Positions 53,945 through 62,243 of a DNA stretch of 64,000 nucleotides are shown piece by piece; within the stretch, counting starts at the first letter, position 1; every line of letters begins with the position of its first letter. The notes under the pieces were generated by a model, which searched no databases, was not told the DNA's origin, and saw only the letters and a program-made list of their open reading frames with translations. A program made the position numbers and the translations under genes. The stretch is from an uncultured Lachnospiraceae bacterium (lineage in GTDB: Bacteria > Bacillota > Clostridia > Lachnospirales > Lachnospiraceae). The stretch lies in the NCBI GenBank assembly GCA_910578825.1, contig CAJTSB010000013.1, positions 9,993 through 73,992 on the forward strand, given 5' to 3'.

Positions 53945-53995
53945 CAAAAATAGCAAGAGACAGATACCGGATTTCACTCCCGATACCTGCCTCTT
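53945..53995 (-). terminator. terminator of the sigma/anti-sigma operon
   Basis: On the minus strand AAGAGGCAGGTATCGG pairs with CCGGTATCTGTCTCTT (three wobbles or mismatches), followed by GCTATTTTTG. Confidence 0.7.
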
Positions 53996-54019
53996 CGCAT
54001 TTATTTCTCTTCTATTAAT

Positions 54020-54955
54020 CTAATTAGCCTCTCTCCAGATTTCGCTTATCTCTTCCTCCTGGTCTGTTATCTCACTCTCCTCATTTTCTACGGAAGTCTC
54101 CTCCCCGGAATCATCCTCTTCCCCGTTCAACTCATCTTCTAAGGACTTCAGATATGCCTCAGCCTCTTCCTTGTTCGCCTTGCCCTCGTCCAACGGCAGT
54201 ACAAACAATGCGTTGACCCCTGCATAACTCTCGTTGCGGCTGATTTCACCACTGTTTTCATCATACCGGTATGCCTCATTGTTATAAAAAGTTCCATCGC
54301 TGACGCAAAGATAAACCGGACGATCTGCAAATTTCTCCACATTATCACATTCCGCAATCCGATACTGAATTCCATCCTGCACCATCTCAAAATATGCTCC
54401 TCCCATGGTCACAATATTATAGAATGCCGGATTTAAGCCCTGAATCAATGGAGAAACGAAAAATGGGTCTTCTCCATAATTATCGTCACTGGTATGGGGT
54501 CTCGGTGTCCCGTCCGCATTTTCAATCGCTGTCACGACATACGTGCGATCCTCCGAAATATTTCCTGCCTCATCTTCGATAAGATATTTGCTTAAATTTT
54601 TACCGGAAACAATGCCTAAAAGAGTAATCCTGTAACTGCCATTTTCCTGCGTCTCATTTACCACCACTGCTTCCTCGCTTTGAAATGCTGCCGCAAGCCC
54701 CTCGTCTTTTGCTACTTCCGCCACCTGATGAGGCATCAGATATTTCCATGCGGCATATCCTGTAACGGAAACTGCCGTAAGTACCACAATCGCCAGCGCA
54801 GCGACTGCCGGAACTTTCAATCTATTCTTTTTACTCATAGTTTGTCTCTCCTTTTCCTGAATTTTTCTGATTATATCCTGATTAAGCCGTTCCTGCGGCT
54901 CTGTTTTTGAAGAAAGGGCATTTCTTAATAATTCATCCATGTCATATTTCATCAT
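54020..54955 (-). CDS. anti-sigma-factor-like membrane protein
   Basis: A 311-residue protein with a cytosolic N-terminus (1-45), one helix (about 48-68, VPAVAALAIVVLTAVSVTGYAAW) and an outside domain ending in a very acidic tail (about 270-311). This topology and its position after an ECF sigma gene identify a likely anti-sigma factor. No zinc-binding HxxxCxxC motif is seen. The ATG at 54955 lies inside the sigma gene (14-bp overlap) and its GGAGG is in the sigma coding sequence, so translation is coupled. Confidence 0.78.
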   Translation of the reverse strand: MMKYDMDELLRNALSSKTEPQERLNQDIIRKIQEKERQTMSKKNRLKVPAVAALAIVVLTAVSVTGYAAWKYLMPHQVAEVAKDEGLAAAFQSEEAVVVNETQENGSYRITLLGIVSGKNLSKYLIEDEAGNISEDRTYVVTAIENADGTPRPHTSDDNYGEDPFFVSPLIQGLNPAFYNIVTMGGAYFEMVQDGIQYRIAECDNVEKFADRPVYLCVSDGTFYNNEAYRYDENSGEISRNESYAGVNALFVLPLDEGKANKEEAEAYLKSLEDELNGEEDDSGEETSVENEESEITDQEEEISEIWREAN

Positions 54956-55472
54956 AAACAACCTCCAATTCTTTCTTCAACATAGTTCTTGCCTTGTGCA
55001 GCCGGCTTTTTACCGTTCCCGCTGGAATTCTCAACACCTGTGAGATTTCCTCCACCGAAAGCTGAAGGGTATAATAGAGATACACCACAACGCGATACCT
55101 GTCGCTTAATTTTTTTACCGCCTGTTTGACCTGCTCTTCCAGTTCTCGTTTGAGAACAGTTTCTTCCGCAGAATATTCCTGCTCTTCCATACATCCTTTT
55201 ACTGTCTCCTCCGTTAACGCACAGGTTCCGGCAATCCGCTGACGCCAGGCATATTTCCTTCTGCGATTCTTCCAGATACGCAGGGCAACAGATACCAGAT
55301 AACTTCTGGGATTCTGACCGTAATCCATCTTTTCCTGCAATTCCATTGCTTTCAGAAAAGTGTCCTGATAAAGGTCCTCCGCCTCCTGACGGTTCCCGGT
55401 AATCTGATTGCAAAACGTATAAATATCTCCTCCATACTCATGGATACATTGTTCCAGTTGTACTCTGTTCAT
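54942..55472 (-). CDS. ECF-type RNA polymerase sigma factor
   Basis: A 176-residue sigma-70 family factor. Region 2 (10-75) includes the QEAEDLYQDTFLKA motif, and region 4 (115-170) ends SVEEISQVLRIPAGTVKSRLHKARTMLKKEL. A GGAGG five bases before the ATG at 55472 decides the start. Its target promoters are not known; no clear self-promoter was identified in the 300 bp upstream. It is probably held by the downstream membrane protein until an envelope signal arrives. Confidence 0.92.
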   Translation of the reverse strand: MNRVQLEQCIHEYGGDIYTFCNQITGNRQEAEDLYQDTFLKAMELQEKMDYGQNPRSYLVSVALRIWKNRRRKYAWRQRIAGTCALTEETVKGCMEEQEYSAEETVLKRELEEQVKQAVKKLSDRYRVVVYLYYTLQLSVEEISQVLRIPAGTVKSRLHKARTMLKKELEVVYDEI

Positions 55473-55705
55473 CGTTACCTCCAGCAGCACTTGCACAATT
55501 TTTCTCAGACGTCTGTTTCAGGCATTTTACCCTTTCATTTATACATTGTAATAACTATGGTTTTGGTTCATAAAAATTTTATTTATCTCAGAACAACGCG
55601 GATAAGTCCGCATCCATTTCCTGAATCCCTTATTAGTAAAGACGTGAGACAACCCATAGGAGTGTGCGTATTATTTTATCAGGAAAGACGCTTTCACATT
55701 TTAAC
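55473..55705. other. gene-free region between divergent genes
   Basis: No gene is visible. A short hairpin GCGGA-TAAG-TCCGC lies near 55600. The minus-strand promoter of the sigma operon should be here but no sigma-A or ECF consensus stands out. Confidence 0.4.
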
Positions 55706-55734
55706 GTGACAACCTTTCCCCTATAGAATAAAAT
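55706..55734 (+). promoter_or_regulatory. promoter of the DUF5713 gene
   Basis: GTGACA, 17-bp spacer, TAAAAT: one mismatch to consensus in each hexamer. Confidence 0.6.
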
Positions 55735-55772
55735 ATGTTATACATATGATACTTACTATAAGGAGGCGCGCC

Positions 55773-56099
55773 ATGAAAACCTTTGATGAAAATTACAACT
55801 TGCTGAAAGATATGTACCAGGATGAATATTTCCCTGATTTTCTGGTCGATAAAATCAGGATCCTGGTACAAAATGTTATCGTCTTTCTGGAATCGGGAGA
55901 ACGTGATTTATCAAAAATACAGGAAAAATTCGATAACATGACACTGGCAATCAACGATTTGCAGGAAGAATTTGAGAAAAATGACAGTGAAATCGAAACC
56001 GGCGCAAGGGAAAGCATCGGCGAGACCGTCGCCTATATCCTGCAATGGTTTGACATTGACCTCGATGTGGAAGACGCCATCGGCGAGCGCGAATGGTAG
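55773..56099 (+). CDS. DUF5713-family protein
   Basis: A 108-residue acidic cytosolic protein. The start (NYNLLKDMYQDEYFPDFLVDKI) and the C-terminal IGETVAYILQWFDIDLDVEDAI match what I recall of DUF5713. The function is unknown. AAGGAGG precedes the ATG at 55773. A large inverted repeat starts two bases after its stop. Confidence 0.75.
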   Translation: MKTFDENYNLLKDMYQDEYFPDFLVDKIRILVQNVIVFLESGERDLSKIQEKFDNMTLAINDLQEEFEKNDSEIETGARESIGETVAYILQWFDIDLDVEDAIGEREW

Positions 56100-56100
56100 T

Positions 56101-56233
56101 ACAACCCATTCAGGGACATTTTTAGCGACAACAAAATCTACTGCAAACCACAACCAGACTCCAGGACTTTCCTGAGAGTTCTGGTTGAATTTGCAGTTAG
56201 TTTGACTCATCGTTGTTCCGTTCAAGTGGGTTA
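56101..56233. repeat. imperfect 130-bp inverted repeat, MITE-like
   Basis: Two arms of about 65 bp mirror each other. Outer ends are ACAACCCA against TGGGTTATGTA, an inner block CTACTGCAAA against TTTGCAGTTAG, then CAACCAGA against TCTGGTTG, and a tip CAGGA-CTT-TCCTG. It codes for nothing and lies between DUF5713 and the phosphatase gene. It could be a miniature transposable element or a strong bidirectional terminator. Confidence 0.55.
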
Positions 56234-56250
56234 TGTAGTATAGAAATAAT

Positions 56251-56718
56251 TTATTCTATTTTCCCCTGCTGACGCAGAAATTCCAGAAATCCGCGGCATC
56301 CTGCCACCACATCGGCATAGGTCGTCTCGAAGTCTCCGGTATACCATGGGTCCGCCACATCACGCGGATGATCCGTATAGTCCAGCAGAAGGCTGATTTT
56401 ATTTTCTTTGTCTCCTCCTGCAATCCGAATCATGTTGCGATGATTCCAATTGTCCATGCCGATGATGTAATCGTATTCTTTATAATCGCTGCGTTTCATC
56501 TGCACGGCATATTTGCCGGCAGTAGAAATTTCTTCCTGCGCCAGCCTGTTCCTGGTTCCGTAATGAACAGGGTTGCCGATTTCTTCTGTGCTGGTCGCAG
56601 CGCTGGCGATATAAAATTCGCTTGCAATGCCCTCTTTTTCTACAATGTCTTTCATTACAAATTCTGCCATTGGGGAACGGCAGATGTTGCCGTGGCAGAC
56701 GAATAATATCTTAATCAT
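56251..56718 (-). CDS. low-molecular-weight protein-tyrosine phosphatase
   Basis: A 155-residue LMW-PTP. The P-loop VCHGNICRSPMAE has Cys8 and Arg14, and the acid is in the DVADPWYTGDFE segment. It removes phosphate from tyrosine residues and may also act on BY-kinase substrates or arginine-phosphate. AAAGGAG lies ten bases before the ATG. The first codons and the ribosome site appear to be supplied by the mobile element at 56.7-61.3 kb, because a second 5' end of the same gene lies at 61263-61316. Confidence 0.92.
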   Translation of the reverse strand: MIKILFVCHGNICRSPMAEFVMKDIVEKEGIASEFYIASAATSTEEIGNPVHYGTRNRLAQEEISTAGKYAVQMKRSDYKEYDYIIGMDNWNHRNMIRIAGGDKENKISLLLDYTDHPRDVADPWYTGDFETTYADVVAGCRGFLEFLRQQGKIE

Positions 56719-56834
56719 GGTTGTAAAACTCCTTTATTCCCTGTATTCCCGCGAGCAACGATCCAAGCAGCCGCGCTAGCGCGGGTATTTGGCGACTGCC
56801 GCGAGGGTCAAATACTCGTCCTATTAAGTATTTG

Positions 56835-57327
56835 ACTTTCAAGACTTTTTGCCATATTGGAACAGAATGTATGTCGGCATACATGAGAGGTAACTTTGGG
56901 CATTTGCACTTTGTAAATGCTGTTATACTTTTCCCGGATATGTTGCAAATATTTTTCCCAATGCAATGCCACCATAGGCATATCATTTTTATCTAAAAAC
57001 AGGAATCCTGTATAACCATCTACTTCTGGTTCTACACTGGGAGCAGTCCGGTTTTCAATCTTTCTGTTTTCGGTACTTCAATCACATATTCCATTTTACT
57101 CGTGCGTTGCAGTTGCTTACAAATTAAATCATCATTTTCCGCCATCTGGAACGCCGGTCTAAGCACTCCTCGGATAGAATGGATAGAACTGTACCCACGC
57201 CCATCTTCCTGCTGTAATTTGATTTACCGTCTGTATCTTGATATGTAAAACGACACCTGCCATCTGCCCTTTGATTCTCTCCATTATGTAAAATCCGGTT
57301 TCTTTTGTCTCGTCTCTTCTCACTCAT
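56835..57327 (-). pseudogene. Tn916-type tyrosine integrase, multiply deleted
   Basis: The start MSEKRRDKRNRILHNGENQ at 57327 matches the first residues of Tn916-family integrases. Later pieces appear in several frames: RGVLRPAFQMAENDDLI, KQLQRTSKMEYVIEVPKT, EVDGYTGFLFLDKNDMPMVALHWEK and HVCRHTFCSNMAKS. The last contains the HxxR active-site motif. The nucleophile tyrosine and tail are missing, and the pieces are joined by internal deletions, stops and frameshifts. Confidence 0.8.
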
Positions 57328-57415
57328 GGTATCTTGTCTCCTTTTTAGAAAGAGACCCAAAATCGTGATACTATATTAACACAAATTAAGGTCTCTTACC
57401 ATACCCAACCGCAAG

Positions 57416-57634
57416 TTATACCACTGTTGCATTATCTAAAAATTCTCCAAACTTTTGCCTTTTCAGCAATATGCGGTTGCCATTCATAATAATAAAGTCT
57501 GCCTATAGGTGTCCCTCTGCAATCATACGCAGTTTGTTTTCCCTTATATGGTAATATTCCGCCGTTTCTGTAATTGTCAAAGCATATCTTTTCCATACTG
57601 GAATTACACCCTTATCTGTTTCTGTTTTCTTCAT
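57416..57634 (-). pseudogene. Tn916-type excisionase interrupted by an amber codon
   Basis: The frame from ATG 57634 reads MKKTETDKGVIPVWKRYALT, has the TITETAEYYHIRENKLRMIAEG excisionase helix-turn-helix core, then meets TAG at 57503-57505. Beyond it the same frame continues ADFIIMNGNRILLKRQKFGEFL to a TAA at 57416, the normal Xis end. The frame is otherwise intact over 72 codons, so one nonsense change inactivates it. Confidence 0.8.
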
Positions 57635-57917
57635 GCAAATCTCCTGTATCATATTTCGTATCTTGACGATTTTCCTTTGCGAATAAAAGCAACCTTGCAT
57701 AGCTTACAACATCATTTTGTATACAAAACTCTATCATTTCCCCAATAGCACTGTATTTGTCCGTTGCAAGGTTTATCATTGCCATATAATCAGCTCCCGA
57801 ACAGGAAATTACATCCTCAATATCATATTGTGCCTTTTCTGGATTATCTAAATGACACAGATACCTTGCATATGCCCTTGTGCATTCCAGTGCCGGGCAA
57901 ATTGACCGTATCAACAA
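57612..57917 (-). CDS. hypothetical element-borne ORF
   Basis: An open frame of up to 101 codons overlapping the 5' end of xis by 23 bp. DIEDVISCSGADYMAMINLATDKYSAIGEMIEFCIQ looks like real protein sequence rather than shadow code, but I cannot name a family. There is no clear ribosome site, so it may be a remnant. Confidence 0.4.
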   Translation of the reverse strand: MLIRSICPALECTRAYARYLCHLDNPEKAQYDIEDVISCSGADYMAMINLATDKYSAIGEMIEFCIQNDVVSYARLLLFAKENRQDTKYDTGDLHEENRNR

Positions 57918-58007
57918 CAGAAAGAAAAATATATTCCATTAATTTATGATTTCGGAAGAACTAATAGGGAAAATTGATAGAAAAACCAGCAGATAAACGA
58001 TAAACAA

Positions 58008-58041
58008 GGAATATTTCAAGTGGCGCTTTGAAATATCCCTT
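58008..58041 (-). terminator. terminator inside the element
   Basis: On the minus strand AAGGGATATTTCAA pairs with TTGAAATATTCC, followed by TTGTTT. Confidence 0.6.
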
Positions 58042-58126
58042 TTACGATTGTGTTCTCTATTTTCTGCCTGTAAATCTCCACTCTTATGGGTGCCTGTGGT
58101 AAAGGGATTGACAGGCTATTTGATGT

Positions 58127-58324
58127 TCATTGATTTAATTCTGAAAGTGATAATTTCTTCACTTCCTGTTCAAACTCCTGCTCTGTATCTACAAATCGGT
58201 ACGGTTCATATTCTCCATATGCGGAAGGTCGGCTGATAGTAACTAACTGGACTTCCTCTGTTCCTATTTCTGCAATCAGCGTTCTTTTAAAATCTGCCAA
58301 ATGCCGACCATGAGTAGTCTGCAA
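58127..58324 (-). CDS. small element-borne ORF, possibly fused to a relic
   Basis: A 65-codon frame: TLIAEIGTEEVQLVTISRPSAYGEYEPYRFVDTEQEFEQEV is well formed, but the family is not recognised. Its first codons are continuous with the truncated 3' end of the RelA/SpoT relic, so the true start may be lost or internal (no clear ribosome site). Confidence 0.4.
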   Translation of the reverse strand: MQTTHGRHLADFKRTLIAEIGTEEVQLVTISRPSAYGEYEPYRFVDTEQEFEQEVKKLSLSELNQ

Positions 58325-58329
58325 TGCGA

Positions 58330-58822
58330 TACAGCCGACATTATTAAATTTTTTTCTATCAGATAATGGTAACTGCTCAACTGATAATATACATGTATGC
58401 CCCGATAGCCATCATCATATGCCTTTCCCATTGACATATCAGCAACACGGATATTCTCACATTCTAATAAACACAATAGTAATTATCGCAAAGCGCACGG
58501 AATCCCAACATATCATTGAATACTTTTCCCATCTGGTGGTCTGGATAATAACGCTCATATTTTAACTGGGCGGATTGTATGCTTTTTATCCGATAGTCAG
58601 TCACAATATCAGGCAAGCCATCACAGCAATCATACCATGCGTTCACTTCATCCAATTCTTTAAACAATAAATCTTTTCAAAGTAATGCAAGTTCTTTTTT
58701 AAACGGATGCCTAAATTAGAATGGTACGATAAGCCCTTTAATTTTTCTAGCAATAATCCATCTTTTTTCAAAATATCTTCCAAAATGTCCGTTACCTCTG
58801 TATATTTTTCTGGTTTGTTCAT
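58330..58822 (-). pseudogene. RelA/SpoT-like nucleotidyltransferase gene with frameshifts
   Basis: The frame from ATG 58822 (MNKPEKYTEVTDILEDILKK) breaks near 58650. The next frame continues YDCCDGLPDIVTDYRIKSIQSAQLKYERYYPD and GKVFNDMLGFRALCDNY. After another shift comes AYDDGYRGIHVYYQLS, the conserved RelA/SpoT core, and then the gene is cut off. This is a (p)ppGpp-synthetase-like domain protein, now inactive by two or more frameshifts and a 3' deletion. Confidence 0.7.
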
Positions 58823-58879
58823 AAATTTTCCTACTTTTTTATTTGTGCTATTCTTATATTTTCTATTTTATGCACATCA

Positions 58880-60049
58880 TTAAATTTCATAAAATTTAGC
58901 TGTTGCATTAATTATCATCAATTCAGAAACTTTCTTCTGGCTCTGTAAATTCAACTGATGAGTATCTGTAATCTTTTTTAATCTTCCTGGATTTCCCAAA
59001 TCAACAAATACATATATCATCTTATCTGTACATTCTGCCTTTCCATATTCTTCGACCTGTTCTTCATAGCCATGCAAATATTGTGTATTCGTGGATAATT
59101 TAATCTCGACTATTGTTTTATCTCCACCACGGCTAACCTTGAAATCAACAGGTCCTCTCCCAGCATCTGGTTCAAAACTTATATCTAAATCATTTGTTGA
59201 TATATAATTTTTCGAGCCCAAATGAATAAGTCTTTGCACAATCTTTTCTCTTTTGCTGCTTTCAGCACCTTGAATTGTATCCCAGCCCTTATTATATTCA
59301 ACCCAATCCCTGAAGATATTAAGACATCCAATGCTGCTGCAAAATATTCTACATCATTATTTAAGTCATATTTATCTCTCTGCGGATATTTTCATTTTCT
59401 GAAACCACTCTATCTATATCATCCCACCATTTCGCAATTGGAAGTTCATGCAAAATATCTTTAGGTAAAAATAAAATTTCACAGCCCTTGTATGCATTCA
59501 TCGCAAGGCCATCTTCTCGAAAAATATACTCCGAATACTTTTCCTTGCTGATTCCAAGCTCATCTTGTATTCTCTTTGTAAACTTAACAATATTAGGATA
59601 CATAATCGTGGCTACCATATCGCTTAACCTGTCAGGACCAATATTTTCTTCAAAGAGACTGACAAGTTGAAAAATTTCTGGATATTGAACACCTTTTTTA
59701 ACTATATCAAATGCATCACTAACAACCTGTTTTCTAAGTTTTTCTCCAAATCCTGAACCATACTCTCTCTCGGAAAAACCAAGATTTATTCCATTAACTT
59801 CGGAAAACTTAAACAACTTAAATGCCGATTTATACATTTTATCCCCTTTTGAGTCAGATGCGTTAAGAAGTGTTGCTATTTTACTAAAATGATCATTTAT
59901 ACTCTGATATGAGCATTGAAATTCCGGAATATCACATACCTTCAATCGCATTACATTTATAAAAAAGGACTGTCTTTATCTAAAATACAATCAAATATCT
60001 CTTTTTTATCAAGTTCATCACCTAATCCAAAGTATTCTGAAACAAACAT
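58880..60049 (-). pseudogene. PD-(D/E)XK nuclease-like gene with three frameshifts
   Basis: The ATG at 60049 follows GAGGGAGG and reads MFVSEYFGLGDELDKKEIFD. It shifts in a run of six T near 59964, continues as a 200-codon frame, shifts again at a GAGAGA repeat near 59380 and once more near 59275. The last piece contains GPVDFKVSRGG-DKTIVEIKLS, the Asp...ExK pattern of PD-(D/E)XK nucleases. If mended it would be about 390 residues. A restriction- or defence-type role is possible but unproven. Confidence 0.6.
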
Positions 60050-60070
60050 ACAAGTTCCTCCCTCATATAG

Positions 60071-60964
60071 TTATTCTTCCAGCATCATCAAGTAACTGTC
60101 CAGCCTCGCATTCACATAACCCGCAAACAATTTTTGCATTGCACCAAGATCATGTTTTACATGGTATTCATCAAACGCATTATAATAAGAAATCCGGTCT
60201 GCAAATTTAATGTCAATCGGCGGATATCCAGCTTTCATCAATTCCAGGTTTACAAGCAGCCTTCCGGTCCTGCCATTTCCATCAATAAAAGGATGAATCC
60301 CCTCGAATTCAATATGGAACCGTGCAAGCCGGGAAATAATATGATCTGTATTATTCCTATAATCTTCCAACAACTGTTCCATTTTAGGCTGGATTAAATA
60401 TGGCTGTACTGGTTCATGTTTTGCACCCATGATCTTGACCGGAACTCTTCTGTAAACACCGCGGTCTTCCCGTTTATCTGCCAATACAAGATAATGTATC
60501 TGCTTGATGATGCTTTCCGATAAAGGCACCTGTTCTTTTACCAAATCCCGCACAAAATCAAATGCCTCTTTATGCCCGACTGCCTCCATATGGTCTTTTA
60601 ACGGTTTCCTGTCAATCGTCAGGCCACGCAGAACCATATCCGTCTCACGCAGGGTCAGTGTATTCCCTTCAATTGCATTTGAATTATAGGTATACTCAAT
60701 AATGAATTCCTCTGTCAGACGTTCCACTTCCCCCTTCGTCAACGGGCGTCTGGTATCCAGTTCACGTTTCTTCCTGTCTATAGCTGCCAGTAAACTTTCT
60801 GTTGCCTTAAACCGTCCATCCGCCGGTTTTCTTGTATCTACCGGAATCATCCAGCGGCGTCCTTCACGAATAGCACCTGAAACTTTCCCTTCTGCGCACA
60901 ATATGCGCACACGTCTATCTGAAATTCCCCATTTCTCTGCAGCCTGTTTTACTGTCATATACAT
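60071..60964 (-). CDS. Fic-family protein with N-terminal helix-turn-helix
   Basis: A 297-residue protein. Residues 1-45 form an excisionase/MerR-like helix-turn-helix (VKQAAEKWGISDRRVRILCAEG). The Fic core carries HPFIDGNGRTGR at 224-235, so it should be an active AMP- or NMP-transferase. The inhibitory helix SNAIEG at 95-100 marks the class II, self-inhibited type. GAGGTG precedes the ATG at 60964. It is the only intact gene in the element. Three GGAATAA repeats upstream could be its own operators. Confidence 0.92.
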   Translation of the reverse strand: MYMTVKQAAEKWGISDRRVRILCAEGKVSGAIREGRRWMIPVDTRKPADGRFKATESLLAAIDRKKRELDTRRPLTKGEVERLTEEFIIEYTYNSNAIEGNTLTLRETDMVLRGLTIDRKPLKDHMEAVGHKEAFDFVRDLVKEQVPLSESIIKQIHYLVLADKREDRGVYRRVPVKIMGAKHEPVQPYLIQPKMEQLLEDYRNNTDHIISRLARFHIEFEGIHPFIDGNGRTGRLLVNLELMKAGYPPIDIKFADRISYYNAFDEYHVKHDLGAMQKLFAGYVNARLDSYLMMLEE

Positions 60965-61006
60965 AAAGAGTACACCTCACTTTCCAAAACATTATACTCC
61001 ATTTTC

Positions 61007-61055
61007 GGAATAATATCTATCATATAGGAATAATATTCTCTCAATTTCGGAATAA
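61007..61055 (-). repeat. three GGAATAA repeats in the Fic promoter region
   Basis: GGAATAATAT, GGAATAATAT and GGAATAA start at 61007, 61027 and 61049 (plus strand), 20 and 22 bp apart, two helical turns each. On the minus strand a TATAAT -10 (about 60991-60996) lies just after them, with no good -35. Confidence 0.5.
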
Positions 61056-61262
61056 AAAAGACTCGAAAGTACATTTCTGTTTCCGAATCTTAATTTCAAT
61101 ATAAAGATGACTTAAATTTCTATCGTTAATCATAATTTAATGATTCCTACCTTTTAACGATTATCTACATTTCATGTTTTTCATTTCCTTATTCGTAGTT
61201 TTATCGTAGTCCAAGTATTATTTGTCTGCTATGGTATACCCAAGTTTGCCCGAAGTGCCAAA
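61056..61262. other. gene-free element end
   Basis: No gene is visible. The sequence is AT-rich with short imperfect palindromes (for example near 61110-61150) and may hold integrase arm sites of the right end. Confidence 0.35.
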
Positions 61263-61316
61263 TTATACAGTTTTTACCGTACTCCTGCCGTGGCACACAA
61301 AAAGTATCTTAACCAT
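61263..61316 (-). pseudogene. truncated 5' end of a second LMW-PTP copy
   Basis: ATG at 61316 reads MVKILFVCHG and then diverges to RSTVKTV and a TAA. The first ten residues match the intact phosphatase except for one I/V change, and the codons differ at several third positions, while TGCCACGGCA is identical. This is the original chromosomal start of the gene, cut off by the element insertion. Confidence 0.75.
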
Positions 61317-61401
61317 GTTTGTTTCTCCTAAAATGCTATAGATTGACCATTACAGAAATTCTCGTCTTCCCTGAAATATGTTTCCATAGGGCTATATACT
61401 T

Positions 61402-61752
61402 TTATTGACTTTGCGCTTTCTTTCCAATAAACATAGAAATCAACATGGTCACTATTCCCAAAACAAGATAGACCACCGCATACAGGATAAATGCTGTTTC
61501 CCCCATGTCAAAGAATATCCATGTGCCTATCAGGAACAGCGCAACCGAAATAACCGGAAGACTCCATAAATGCCGGATATCTTTTCCTGCAAAAACACCG
61601 ATTATCGCGGAGTATAACGGATTAACCACAAAAAACAAAAGAAAACATACGGCCATTCCTGCATCATCTTTTACGAAAGTGACTGCAAGCCACGGAAACA
61701 TCAGCATTACAACCGCCGAAACTGCAAGCCATAAAATAATGTTCTTTTTCAT
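61402..61752 (-). CDS. four-helix membrane protein
   Basis: A 116-residue protein with four hydrophobic helices (about 5-25, 33-53, 62-80, 84-108) and a short basic tail. No family recognised. AGGAGGATAAC lies before the ATG. It was probably upstream of the phosphatase gene before the insertion. Confidence 0.65.
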   Translation of the reverse strand: MKKNIILWLAVSAVVMLMFPWLAVTFVKDDAGMAVCFLLFFVVNPLYSAIIGVFAGKDIRHLWSLPVISVALFLIGTWIFFDMGETAFILYAVVYLVLGIVTMLISMFIGKKAQSQ

Positions 61753-62243
61753 GTTATCCTCCTCAATCTGCCTGGGACAGCTGCCCCGTTAGGCCGTGGC
61801 CTATCGGGGATATGCCATCCGTGGAATTTATTTCTTGTTTATAAAATTCTATTTTGTCCTAAATTTCCTATGACAATATCGCCTTTATTATCCCATGCGT
61901 TTGTAACATCTTTCTTTTCTAATCCCCATTCCTCAAAAAATAACAGAATTTTCCAATCATCAATTTGTCATGGTTTATCGGATAATGATATAATAAATGC
62001 TCCTTTCGTACAAAAAGAGCCCCGTCTCGATATATTGTAGTATATCATAGACAACGCTCTTTTGCCATCATAAAAAACATCATATAAATCTCAAATGCCA
62101 AAAAGCGTCCGTTTCATGCAGCACCAAATCTAACTAGTAATTAATGCGATAATGACCGTCGGTCGGGCTGTGCCCGTTGCCTATATTATTGGAAATGGAA
62201 CGTAAAAACAAACTCTGCTCCATTTGCCGCCTTGCATCTGGCT
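61753..62243. other. intergenic region with small remnants
   Basis: No complete gene is visible. On the minus strand 61839-61967 holds a 42-codon open end (WKILLFFEEWGLEKKDVTNAWDNKGDIVI) that looks like the C-terminus of a lost protein. A GC-rich hairpin (CCCCG...CGGGG) lies near 61783-61812. The rest shows nothing definite. Confidence 0.35.

Larger units (their letters stand above)
56688..61295 (-). mobile_element. decayed integrative element inserted in the LMW-PTP gene
   Basis: A 4.6-kb region bounded by a shared 10-bp core TGCCGTGGCA (plus strand 56688-56697 and 61286-61295) within the P-loop codons VCHG of the phosphatase. Left: an intact phosphatase that continues into chromosomal sequence. 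Right: MVKILFVCHG of a second 5' end, then stop. Inside, the int and xis relics abut the left end, as in known elements, and cargo follows. The insertion replaces the host's promoter and first codons, the strategy described for SXT at prfC. The element has lost int and xis function. Confidence 0.75.

Noticed and set aside
55630..55740. ECF-sigma promoter from the two GACAACC motifs
   Set aside because: Spacing to CGTA-like -10 elements does not fit an ECF promoter, and a sigma-A promoter explains the second motif.
56711..56986. 91-codon minus-strand frame next to the phosphatase
   Set aside because: Its middle is an out-of-frame reading of the integrase relic and it runs into the phosphatase start, so it is not a gene.
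57416..60049. Frameshifts explained by sequencing error
   Set aside because: Some lie in short homopolymers, so error is possible for single sites. But deletions, a point nonsense and truncations occur together here, and no core gene in the window is frameshifted.
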